Shown piece after piece: positions 43,363 through 51,336 of a stretch of 64,000 nucleotides of DNA. The notes beneath the pieces were generated by a model, which saw nothing but the letters and a program-made list of their open reading frames with translations, searched no databases and was not told where the DNA came from. Position numbers and translations under genes: made by a program. Source of the stretch: an uncultured Flavobacteriaceae bacterium (lineage in GTDB: Bacteria > Bacteroidota > Bacteroidia > Flavobacteriales > Flavobacteriaceae); assembly GCA_947504035.1 (NCBI GenBank), contig CANNGA010000003.1:186001-250000 (forward strand), written 5' to 3'. How positions within the stretch are numbered: position 1 is the stretch's first letter; each line of letters begins with the position of its first letter.

Positions 43363-44337
43363 CTACACATAAACTTCTAATAAAGTAGCATCTTTAGCTT
43401 TAATATTATACGCTTTAATTCCCGCTGGTATTAACAACGTTTCTCCTTTAGACAAGACTTCGGTTACCCCATTGGCGACGATCTCTGCAGTACCTTCTAC
43501 GCACATGTATATAAAAAAAGAGTCTGTCGTGTTTTCTTTATGTAACTCTGTAGAAACTTTTAAATAGTTGGTTGTAAAATAAGGACAACTCACCATGGCA
43601 TTAGAGGTGTTTTCTATTTGAGAATAGTCTACCCTAAAATTATCTGGCATATCAAAATCAATGGCATCTATAGCCAAATCATTGTGCAACTCTCTTTCGT
43701 TTCCTTGAGCATCTACACGATCCCAATCGTAAACACGGTAGGTCACATCACTTGTTTGCTGTATTTCTGCCACCATAACACCTGCGCCAATAGCATGAAC
43801 ACGACCTACTTCTATAAAATACGTATCCCCTGTATTGACAGTATCGACATTGAGAATTTCAGTAAGTGTTTTGGCTTCTAAATGTTTTAAATACACCTCT
43901 GGAGTGACTTTTTGATTAAAACCAACTATCAGGTTGGAAGCCGCGTCTGCTTGTAATACGTACCACATTTCTGTTTTACCAAAAGAATCGTGTCGTTGTG
44001 CTGCCAATTCATCATTAGGATGTAGCTGTATAGACAAATCCTGTTTGGCATCGATAAACTTAATAAGCAGTGGAAACTTGTCTCCAAATGTCTTATAGTT
44101 CTTTTTCCCTATCAAATCTGCCTTAAGCGTTTCTTGCAATTCTTTAAGTGAGCGTCCTTTAAATGCTCCATTAGAAACTATAGATGTATCCCCTTTTACA
44201 TCACTAATTTCCCAACTTTCACCGATTTGAGTAAGATTAGATTGCTTATTTAATACCGTTTTTAACTTCTCACCACCCCATATTTTAGTTTTAAGTATAG
44301 GGGTGAATTTTATAGGATATAAGGGGGTCTGTTTCAT
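43363..44337 (-). CDS. manA: Mannose-6-phosphate isomerase, type I
   Basis: Zinc-dependent isomerase of 324 residues that interconverts mannose 6-phosphate and fructose 6-phosphate. Type-I PMI motifs: PIKFTPILKTKIWGGEKL, the zinc site SIQLHPNDELAAQRH, KTEMWYVLQ, and RVHAIGAGVMVAEIQQTSDVTYR. The cupin-like beta body and length are standard for the short bacterial form. It sits after the PTPS gene (3 bases between them) in an operon idi-PTPS-manA-hypothetical. It could supply GDP-mannose precursors for surface glycans or allow mannose use. Confidence 0.94.
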   Translation of the reverse strand: MKQTPLYPIKFTPILKTKIWGGEKLKTVLNKQSNLTQIGESWEISDVKGDTSIVSNGAFKGRSLKELQETLKADLIGKKNYKTFGDKFPLLIKFIDAKQDLSIQLHPNDELAAQRHDSFGKTEMWYVLQADAASNLIVGFNQKVTPEVYLKHLEAKTLTEILNVDTVNTGDTYFIEVGRVHAIGAGVMVAEIQQTSDVTYRVYDWDRVDAQGNERELHNDLAIDAIDFDMPDNFRVDYSQIENTSNAMVSCPYFTTNYLKVSTELHKENTTDSFFIYMCVEGTAEIVANGVTEVLSKGETLLIPAGIKAYNIKAKDATLLEVYV

Positions 44338-44340
44338 AGT

Positions 44341-44751
44341 TTATGAGCCTGAATAAGTTACGAAGTTACGAGGTGTTTCATAGAGTGTGATTTCAAGATC
44401 TAATGCCGCACTTAATTTGGGTTTCATTTTATTGTAAATGACTACGGCAATATGTTCGGCTGTTGGATTTAAATTTTCAAATTCAGGAACCTGCTCATTT
44501 AAATTTTTGTGATCAAAAGCATCTTCTACTTCATTTTTTATAATGTCTTTTAATATTTTCATATCGATAACATAACCTGTATCCTTATCTACCTCTCCAG
44601 TAACACTAACAATAAGTTCATAATTATGTCCATGATAGTTAGGATTATTACACTTGCCAAAAACAGTTTCATTCTGCTCGAAGCTCCAATCCTTTCTATA
44701 CAATCTGTGCGCTGCATTAAAATGCGCTTTTCTACTAACAGTTACTCTCAT
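44341..44751 (-). CDS. 6-pyruvoyl/6-carboxy-tetrahydropterin synthase family protein (QueD-like)
   Basis: A 136-residue PTPS-fold enzyme. Zinc ligands are the histidines in AHFNAAHRL and GHNYEL (YHGHNY), and the catalytic cysteine lies in KCNNPNYHGHNY. Either queuosine-precursor synthesis (QueD) or pterin chemistry is possible; the short form with CNNPNYHGHNY is shared by both. The gene start overlaps the end of idi by 4 bases (ATGA), so translation is coupled. Confidence 0.92.
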   Translation of the reverse strand: MRVTVSRKAHFNAAHRLYRKDWSFEQNETVFGKCNNPNYHGHNYELIVSVTGEVDKDTGYVIDMKILKDIIKNEVEDAFDHKNLNEQVPEFENLNPTAEHIAVVIYNKMKPKLSAALDLEITLYETPRNFVTYSGS

Positions 44752-45278
44752 GAATTTATTTTTAAGTTAATGTGCTCGTAGAATTTATCAAAAATCACTT
44801 TAAACCAAGCGGTATATACTTCTGGTTGTTTTGCTATATCTTGCTTTACTGCTTCTAAAGGCATCCATTTCCAATCGGCAACTTCAGCGGGATTAATTTC
44901 TGGCTTTCCTTCGTAATTTCCAATCAAAACATGATCGTATTCATGCTCTGTTAATCCATTATCAAATGGTGCCTTGTACATAAAAGAAATACTTTCTTTC
45001 AAATCTACAACAAAGCCCATTTCTTCTTGAAGCCTACGTTTCCCTGCAGCTATATTCGTTTCACCTTCCCGTTGGTGACTGCAACAGGTATTGGTCCACA
45101 GTCCTGGAGAATGGTATTTATCTAACGCGCGTTGCTGCAACATTAATTCATTTTTAGCATTAAAAACAAATACAGAAAATGCCCGATGCAATACTGCTTT
45201 TTCATGAGCTTCCATTTTTGGCATGGTGCCAATTTGCTCATCATTTTCATTCACTAAAATTACTTTTTCTTCTATCAT
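44748..45278 (-). CDS. idi: Isopentenyl-diphosphate delta-isomerase, type 1
   Basis: Nudix-fold enzyme of 176 residues that interconverts IPP and DMAPP for isoprenoid synthesis. The catalytic cysteine is in TNTCCSHQREGE and the Nudix-like glutamates in RRLQEEMGF; WLWT-type end is seen as VADWKWMPLEAVKQDI. Cytoplasmic, metal-dependent. An exact TATTTTTG box (45293-45286) lies only 8-15 bases before the ATG, so the mRNA leader may be extremely short. First gene of a four-gene operon. Confidence 0.94.
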   Translation of the reverse strand: MIEEKVILVNENDEQIGTMPKMEAHEKAVLHRAFSVFVFNAKNELMLQQRALDKYHSPGLWTNTCCSHQREGETNIAAGKRRLQEEMGFVVDLKESISFMYKAPFDNGLTEHEYDHVLIGNYEGKPEINPAEVADWKWMPLEAVKQDIAKQPEVYTAWFKVIFDKFYEHINLKINS

Positions 45279-45478
45279 AGTTTAACAAAAATAGCAACAA
45301 AAATTCAGACGAAACAGGAAAAGCTTACTTAATTAAGCTTGTCTTTAATGCTTTACTAATACCTTATCATTGCTATATTTCAACCTATTCCTGGAGAGGA
45401 TTGTAGTACAATTAGACTTTACAGTCTTAAATACACAATAAAATCGATAACTTTAACGCACATTTCAATTCTCTAATT

Positions 45479-47116
45479 TTGAAAACGATAACATTTATAG
45501 TCTTCCTTTTTTTAGGTATTAGTCCAGCATTTAGTAATGGTGACCTAGATTCTTTGCTTATTGCCTTAGAAATACATATGGACAAAAGGCAACACTATGA
45601 TACATCGAAACAGCTTAGAATTAAAAACCTCTCTAAACTCCTTCATGATAAAACAGCTACTCTTGAAAATGCCTACTTTATCAACAATGAAATTATTAAC
45701 GAATATGAAAAATACAGTTTTGATAGTACACTCGTGTACATAGAGAAGAACATTGAAATTGCAAATCGTTTAAAAAACCCCAAATACGTTAAAGCCTCTA
45801 AACTTAAACTTTCTAAATTACTTGTACAGTCTGGACGGTATAAAGAAGCCATTGATGTTTTACAAGCACTGCATAGACACCAACTGGATGGTGGTATCTT
45901 AAATCTATATTATTATATTTTTAAAGAAAGTTACTCTGGATTAAGCTTTTATACTTCAGTAAAAAAAAATAAAGAAAAATATACAGCACTTTACAAAGCT
46001 TACCAAGATTCACTTTCACTTCGGTTAGATATTAACTCTAATGCATCTCTGGCTCTAATTGAAAAAAAATACAGGGATGCGTATCGTATAAAAGAAGCTT
46101 TAACGCTAAATTCTAAACGCTTAGACAACGTTTCTATCGGAACTCTAGACTATTCATTAATAACTTTCGAAAGAGCCTTATTGTATCAACTAAGCGGTGA
46201 TGTATACCAACAAAAACGTTTTTTAGCGTTATCTGCCATTTCAGACATCAAATCCTCTGTAAAAGATAATGCCTCTTTAACAGAACTAGCCATGTTACTC
46301 TTTAAAGAGAAGGCTATTGATAAAGCTCATAAATATATTGTCTTCTCTGTTGAAGATGCCGAACTTTATAATTCTAAGTTGCGCTTTGTAAATATTTCAA
46401 ACAAACTATCTGTTATATCTAAAGCTTATGAAGCGAGACGTTTAGAGCAAAACAATACCTTACAAAGCTTGCTTTTCTTTATAAGTATTCTTGTTTTAAT
46501 TTTAATAATTACCATTTATTACATCTACAAACAGATTAAAAAATTATCTGCTGCTAGAAAGAGCCTAAAACAAGCTAATATGCAATTACAGCATTTAAAT
46601 GCTAAATTAAAATTCACAAATGAAGATTTGAACAGATTGTATAATGAACTTTCCAACTCTGATAAGATAAAGGAACAATATATTGGTACCTTTTTAAATT
46701 TATATTCGGATTACATCAATAAGTTAGATACCTACCGTAAAATGGTTCGGAAATACATCATGGCCAATAAAACAAAAGCGTTGTTAGATTTCACCAAATC
46801 TAAACAGCTCATTGATAATGAACTTAATATTTTTTATCAAAATTTTGACAAATCGTTTCTTCATATCTATCCGAATTTTGTAGACGATTTCAATGCACTT
46901 TTAAAAGCCGAACACCGTATTGTACTTGTGGAAGAACAGGCTTTAAATACAGAATTAAGAATTTTTGCTCTCATTCGTTTAGGCATCACGAGCAGTTCTA
47001 AAATCTCTAAAATTTTACGTTACTCTGTAAACACCATTTACAACTATAGAGTCAAGGTTAAAAATGCAGCAAAAAACAGAAATACATTTGAAGATGCTGT
47101 AAAAAATATATCGTGA
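45479..47116 (+). CDS. DUF6377 family membrane-bound transcriptional regulator next to the PUL
   Basis: A 545-residue predicted regulator. It has a signal peptide (residues 1-19, TTG start at 45479), a periplasmic helical-repeat region resembling TPRs (about 20-320), one transmembrane helix (about 325-346, LFFISILVLILIITIYY), a coiled coil, and a C-terminal LuxR-like HTH (ALIRLGITSSSKISKILRYSVNTIYNYRVKVKN). This layout matches the DUF6377 family, which lies beside SusCD-type loci in Bacteroidetes and probably senses a polysaccharide-derived signal in the periplasm. A palindrome ATTGTAGTACAAT (45400-45412) lies 67 bases upstream, a possible autoregulatory site. Its targets are inferred. Confidence 0.88.
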   Translation: MKTITFIVFLFLGISPAFSNGDLDSLLIALEIHMDKRQHYDTSKQLRIKNLSKLLHDKTATLENAYFINNEIINEYEKYSFDSTLVYIEKNIEIANRLKNPKYVKASKLKLSKLLVQSGRYKEAIDVLQALHRHQLDGGILNLYYYIFKESYSGLSFYTSVKKNKEKYTALYKAYQDSLSLRLDINSNASLALIEKKYRDAYRIKEALTLNSKRLDNVSIGTLDYSLITFERALLYQLSGDVYQQKRFLALSAISDIKSSVKDNASLTELAMLLFKEKAIDKAHKYIVFSVEDAELYNSKLRFVNISNKLSVISKAYEARRLEQNNTLQSLLFFISILVLILIITIYYIYKQIKKLSAARKSLKQANMQLQHLNAKLKFTNEDLNRLYNELSNSDKIKEQYIGTFLNLYSDYINKLDTYRKMVRKYIMANKTKALLDFTKSKQLIDNELNIFYQNFDKSFLHIYPNFVDDFNALLKAEHRIVLVEEQALNTELRIFALIRLGITSSSKISKILRYSVNTIYNYRVKVKNAAKNRNTFEDAVKNIS

Positions 47117-47299
47117 TACGAATAAGAAGTGCATTATAATAGCTCTTTTTCTTATAAATATTACTTTTCCTTAAAGTCATAAATCACTTTTCGTCTACTT
47201 TTTTGAAAATCAAAAAACCAATTAATACACTGTAAAACAGTTTTTTAAATAAAATACAATCTCAAAACAATCTACTTTTCATCGACTTCAATTTGTGCC

Positions 47300-47439
47300 T
47301 TGATTGTTATTGATTGTAAATTTGGTAGCATCCAAATCATTGGACTTTTTGCAAATCGATTTATAAATAACCCATTAAACCTAACATTGCACATACTCCT
47401 AATTTTAGACTTTTTCTAAAATACGTTTTACAATCAATA
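47300..47439. repeat. Tandem 8-bp repeats with a 13-bp inverted copy upstream of the beta-trefoil-like gene
   Basis: TTGATTGT occurs twice at exactly 10-bp spacing (47300-47307, 47310-47317), on one face of the helix. The 13-mer TATTGATTGTAAA (47308-47320) recurs as its exact reverse complement at 47427-47439. Another small palindrome, ATTTGG-N6-CCAAAT, is at 47320-47337. Together they look like protein-binding sites in the control region of the gene at 47586. Confidence 0.5.
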
Positions 47440-47585
47440 GTCGCCTTCTTAAATCATTCTATTTAATACGTACTGGTGATGACTAATTATGAATCGTAAT
47501 TATAAGCCCTAATTAGCAGTTGTTGTAATGGCTAAAATAAAACCTAAGTGGTTTACATTCTAAATTAATTTTAAACATAATAATC

Positions 47586-48419
47586 ATGAAAAACCTTTAC
47601 CTTAAAGTATTTCTATTCACAATTCATTTTTGCTACGCATTAATAAGCAATGCTCAAATTATTGCAGATGGTACTTACATTATACACAATACAACTTTAG
47701 ATGAAGTTATTAGTGTAAATACCGTAGCGCAGGGGCAACCAGATAATCCACAAGACATCATTATAGGGCGTGCCCGAATGGAAGCCTTGAATACTAACAA
47801 TAATTTACAACAATGGGTTTTCACACATCAGGGTGATGATGTATACATTATCACAAATGTTGGAGATGATTCTATCTTAGGCGTTAAAGATGGTTGGTGC
47901 GGTGACTTTGGGGACGTACAAGTTGGTTTCGATAACACAAGTACTTCTACATTATTTAAGGTTGTTAATGGCGTATCAGCCAATACTTTTGTTTTACAAA
48001 TAGCTTTTGATGAAAATTGCAACTTTGGTTCGATGAACGATCCTATTAAAGTTTTTGATATTGATGGCGGTAATTCTGGCTCTAAAATAAACACATTTAC
48101 TGCAGATGCTGGTAATGCAAATCAAGAATTTCAAATTGTTTTACCAAGTACATTGAGTGCTGTTGAGCGTTCACTTGAAAATTCGCTTGATGTATTTTTC
48201 TCTAAAAATGAAGGCTTAGTGCTTCGAGGTGCACAACAACTATCTGAGTCCTTAAACGTGTCTTTATACGATGTCACAGGAAAAACGATACGTTCTCATA
48301 CAATTAACACTAAGGCTTCACACGCACTAGCACTACCACATTTAAAACAAGGCATGTATATTGTTAGAGTTCAAACTAAAACAGGCGTTACTGTCATCAA
48401 AAAATTTGTCATTGAATAG
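47586..48419 (+). CDS. Secreted T9SS protein with a ricin-B-like beta-trefoil domain
   Basis: A 277-residue secreted protein. Signal peptide about residues 1-23 (cleavage after SNAQ). Residues about 25-185 have the repeated (ADGTYIIHN...NNLQQWVF, DVYIITNVGDDSILGVKDGW, NANQEFQIV) QxW-type pattern of ricin B lectin-like beta-trefoils, which bind sugars. Residues about 205-277 are a T9SS type A sorting domain (LYDVTGKTIRSHTI...LKQGMYIVRVQTKTGVTVIKKFVIE). No enzyme domain is attached. It is a plausible surface or released carbohydrate-binding protein of the adjacent PUL; the ligand is unknown. Confidence 0.8.
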   Translation: MKNLYLKVFLFTIHFCYALISNAQIIADGTYIIHNTTLDEVISVNTVAQGQPDNPQDIIIGRARMEALNTNNNLQQWVFTHQGDDVYIITNVGDDSILGVKDGWCGDFGDVQVGFDNTSTSTLFKVVNGVSANTFVLQIAFDENCNFGSMNDPIKVFDIDGGNSGSKINTFTADAGNANQEFQIVLPSTLSAVERSLENSLDVFFSKNEGLVLRGAQQLSESLNVSLYDVTGKTIRSHTINTKASHALALPHLKQGMYIVRVQTKTGVTVIKKFVIE

Positions 48420-48549
48420 CACCATTATTTAAAATAGGATCTATATACACTACATTCCCCTCTTTATATTAAAAAAAGAGGGGGATGGATGTATCATAGA
48501 ATAACAACAATCTGCTTTACTAGATCCTTATATTGATGCTGTGCCTCAC

Positions 48550-48720
48550 TTATTCTAATACCAGCTTTTTCAAAACGCGCTTGGTATTAGATTTCAATTC
48601 TAGGAAATAAATACCTTGAGGGTAACTAGACAGATCTAATTGTTCACTATTTAACGTCCCATTTTTAAAGACCTGTCCTTGTATGTTAACGATAGCATAA
48701 GCAGGTGCGACAAAAAACAT
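48550..48720 (-). pseudogene. Remnant of a T9SS sorting domain
   Basis: A 56-codon minus-strand stretch reads AIVNIQGQVFKNGTLNSE...LDLSSYPQGIYFLELKSNTKRVLKKLVLE and stop, which is the last about 55 residues of a T9SS type A C-terminal domain. Upstream of it the frame continues into a few hydrophobic residues and then a terminator hairpin; no enzyme domain remains. It is the truncated 3' end of a lost secreted PUL protein. A start at ATG 48718-48720 is possible but unlikely to be functional. Confidence 0.65.
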
Positions 48721-48741
48721 ACGTAAAAATAAAAGGCATAA

Positions 48742-48775
48742 AAAAACGGCTTAGATTACAATCTAAGCCGTTTTT
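48742..48775 (-). terminator. Terminator of the BNR_4 lyase-like gene (bidirectional)
   Basis: A perfect 15-bp stem (AAAAACGGCTTAGAT and its complement) with a 4-nt loop, T runs on both strands, 22 bases past the stop of the minus-strand gene. Confidence 0.9.
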
Positions 48776-48797
48776 AATTTTAAAACTTGTTATTTTA

Positions 48798-51044
48798 CTA
48801 TCGAATTACAATTTTCTCAACAAAATTCACACCTGTTGAATTCGTCAATTCTAAAAAGTAAATTCCAGTTGTAAATGAGGAAAAATTAACTTGATTATTA
48901 GACACGTTACCTCTGTCGATAAGTTGTCCTTGTATATTTCTTAATACGTATTCTAATCCTGTACTTTTTGATTTGATATTAAAAATACCTTCACTTGGAT
49001 TCGGGAATATGGCGATACTGTTATTAAGTTCAACATCAGTATCACTTAAAGTTGATAAACTCGCAAATTCTAATTTATCTGGTCTACTAGATTGCGATCT
49101 ACGCTGTGTTATTCTCACCGTATTCTCACCGGCATTTAAAGTCACATCCGAGATGATGTTTTCTTTAAAAACATCCCAATCTCCTGTTCTTTCAATTGGT
49201 ACATTTTCAAACACTTCTCCATTAATTTCGACATCCATTATAGAATCGTCTCTGCTTCTTACCGATGCTGTTAATATGAAATCATATTGCCCCGCTGTTT
49301 CTACGTTAAACGTATAGACCATATATTCTGTACCTTCAAAGATGGTAACTACACGACCTCCAGATGCTGTAGGTGAAGACTCAATATCTACGCCTTCAGT
49401 TGTTCTATACCCTGCATTTCCTGTGTTTTCAGGTGTTCTGTCTGAATAAGACACATCCTGTCCGCCATTATCATAATCTTCTGCTTCAATACTTACTACA
49501 ATATTTCGTACAGGCTCTTCTGGTTCTTCTGGTGTTTCAATAACATCTGGATCCCTAACTACAGCTGGATTATCATCTGCTTCTGTAGACAATGAAAATT
49601 CCTGAAAGAAAAGCGGTCTAGAATCACCTTCACCTGCAACATTACTCCCACGTTCCATTAAATAGACATATAATTTATCGCCTTCTACTATCGCATTAAA
49701 ATGTTGGTAAAGCGTACTCTCTGAACCCGTATATACTATTTTCCAAGCATCTTTCCCTTCTGGAGTTGTTAATACATTCACTCTACCGCCTAATAACTCT
49801 ACCATGAACACCTGATCTTCATAGCTAAACATTTTTCCTCTAACCTGCGGATTTGGTATACGCCCACCATTGTTACTAGAAAATTCGGTAGCTTCAGCAC
49901 CTCTATAGTAATGTACATTTCTACCATCTACACGATTCACAAAATGTATTGCACCACTAGCCGTAACAGTCCACGCTGGGTCGAAAGTTGTACGAGGTAA
50001 ATCGTCTGTACCATAATCATCTGATGGTTCTGCTACTTTTATAGATACGCCTGGTGCAACTTCGTTATCTGGGTTTTGGAATGGCAAATCAAATTCTTGA
50101 TTGTTTGCATTAACCCACTGACTCTCGGCTGTTGGCACGCCATCATTAGTAAATGCAAAATAAAAACCACTATTTGCGAAATAATTTCTAAACACATTAA
50201 ATCTTATAGAGAAGCATGCATAAAATTTGCCATTTATAAATCGCTCTCCCCCATACAGACTTTGCGTATTTGGTTCACTTAAAGTACCATCATGAAAGGT
50301 CCAGTGGTCTGACCATTCTGTACCGTCATAACGCGCAAATAAGATATCGCCTTCTCCAGATCCACCTTGCCTGTATCTCACTATTAAACTACCATCTGTC
50401 GCTCTCATCAAAAATGGATATGTCATACGCTCATAATTTTCGCGATTGTTCAACATATTTTGCTTGTACTGAGTATCTGCATTTAAGAATTTATCAATCG
50501 TAAATTCTTCGTCAGGAACAAATGCAGCATCTGCCATAGATACTGTATAATTAAAGAAGCTTGTCTCTAAAAAAGGTGCGCTTGTGTTTCTTGCATAAGA
50601 ATGCATATCATAAATAATATGAATTGTATTATCAATAGTACTTATACCTATTGCTGCTGTATTATGAGAATCACCTCGTGCCGGATTAGTACCGTTAACA
50701 AACTCCCCACGTATACCCACATGTTGATGTGGGAACTCTATAGTCACCCATTCTGAATTCGGATCGCTTAAATTCTTTCTGGATAACATTAAATTTCTAA
50801 ACTCAACACCTCCCTTGTACCATGTCACAAAAGCATATCCATTTACAACATCTATACAATCACCATGGGGTGTGATACGCTGTGAGAATCTAAATTGCTG
50901 ATTTCTATTTCCAGCAAAATAAAGCCCCCCTTCGCCTTCTCCTGATACTTGCGTTGCATTATCTAATTCTACAGCTAACACATTTTGTGCTCTCATAGCA
51001 GTAACTGCCAAAAAAGCAAACATTAAAACATAAATTTTCCTCAT
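48798..51044 (-). CDS. Secreted BNR_4-fold putative polysaccharide lyase (PL24/PL25-like) with C-terminal CBM6-like and T9SS domains
   Basis: A 748-residue exported protein. Signal peptide about residues 1-20 (AMRAQ). The N-terminal about 500 residues match the BNR_4 seven-bladed propeller: HGDCIDV, FPHQHVG, ARGDSHNTAAIGI (H127), IYDMHSY (H148), YERMTYPFLMR and FARYDG. Ulvan lyases of families PL24 and PL25 use this fold with paired histidines in these places, so a lyase acting on uronic-acid-containing polysaccharide is my best guess, but sequence alone cannot prove it. Residues about 515-670 form a CBM6-like carbohydrate-binding domain (VVSIEAEDYDNGGQDVSYSD...GENTVRITQRR). The last about 75 are a T9SS sorting domain (IAIFPNPSEGIFNIK...IYFLELTN). 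Confidence 0.82.
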   Translation of the reverse strand: MRKIYVLMFAFLAVTAMRAQNVLAVELDNATQVSGEGEGGLYFAGNRNQQFRFSQRITPHGDCIDVVNGYAFVTWYKGGVEFRNLMLSRKNLSDPNSEWVTIEFPHQHVGIRGEFVNGTNPARGDSHNTAAIGISTIDNTIHIIYDMHSYARNTSAPFLETSFFNYTVSMADAAFVPDEEFTIDKFLNADTQYKQNMLNNRENYERMTYPFLMRATDGSLIVRYRQGGSGEGDILFARYDGTEWSDHWTFHDGTLSEPNTQSLYGGERFINGKFYACFSIRFNVFRNYFANSGFYFAFTNDGVPTAESQWVNANNQEFDLPFQNPDNEVAPGVSIKVAEPSDDYGTDDLPRTTFDPAWTVTASGAIHFVNRVDGRNVHYYRGAEATEFSSNNGGRIPNPQVRGKMFSYEDQVFMVELLGGRVNVLTTPEGKDAWKIVYTGSESTLYQHFNAIVEGDKLYVYLMERGSNVAGEGDSRPLFFQEFSLSTEADDNPAVVRDPDVIETPEEPEEPVRNIVVSIEAEDYDNGGQDVSYSDRTPENTGNAGYRTTEGVDIESSPTASGGRVVTIFEGTEYMVYTFNVETAGQYDFILTASVRSRDDSIMDVEINGEVFENVPIERTGDWDVFKENIISDVTLNAGENTVRITQRRSQSSRPDKLEFASLSTLSDTDVELNNSIAIFPNPSEGIFNIKSKSTGLEYVLRNIQGQLIDRGNVSNNQVNFSSFTTGIYFLELTNSTGVNFVEKIVIR

Positions 51045-51118
51045 TTCTTTTTCTTAATTTAATTTTACTTATTATTTAGTTTAGTTTGTAGGTTTTGAAA
51101 ACAGATAGATGGTGCTAG

Positions 51119-51148
51119 TACAAATTGGCTTGTGTTAACCAATTTGTA
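51119..51148 (-). promoter_or_regulatory. Operator-like palindrome upstream of the lyase-like gene
   Basis: Perfect 10-bp arms TACAAATTGG and CCAATTTGTA separated by 10 bases, about 75-104 bases before the ATG at 51044. The arm length and spacing suit a homodimeric regulator. The CAGnn triple repeat found before neighbouring PUL genes is absent here, so this gene may be controlled differently. Confidence 0.45.
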
Positions 51149-51261
51149 GCAAAAACTTTATATATATAAAATACATTAAAAGCTTAATTTCGTGAAGATT
51201 GGTTTTAGTATAGTTGGATTACGTGTTCTATAAAAATACTTAAATTATTTCTTTTTTAACA

Positions 51262-51317
51262 TAAATCAGCGATAAGAAAAAATAATATATAGATTGTTTT
51301 TTCTTATCGCTGATTTA
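51262..51317 (-). repeat. Perfect 21-bp inverted repeat after the sulfatase-GH78 gene
   Basis: Bases 51262-51282 (TAAATCAGCGATAAGAAAAAA) are the exact reverse complement of 51297-51317, with a 14-base AT loop. It begins 20 bases after the stop of the minus-strand gene. There is no uninterrupted T run after the stem, so it may be a terminator with an unusually long A/T-rich stem, or an mRNA-stabilising hairpin. Confidence 0.7.
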
Positions 51318-51336
51318 CTAATGTTATGGTATTCAG

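Noticed and set aside
48457-48483. CCCCTCTTT/AAAGAGGGG stem after the beta-trefoil-like gene, as its terminator
   Set aside because: No T run on the plus strand; kept only as a possible hairpin. Its T-rich loop is on the wrong side for termination of the plus-strand gene.
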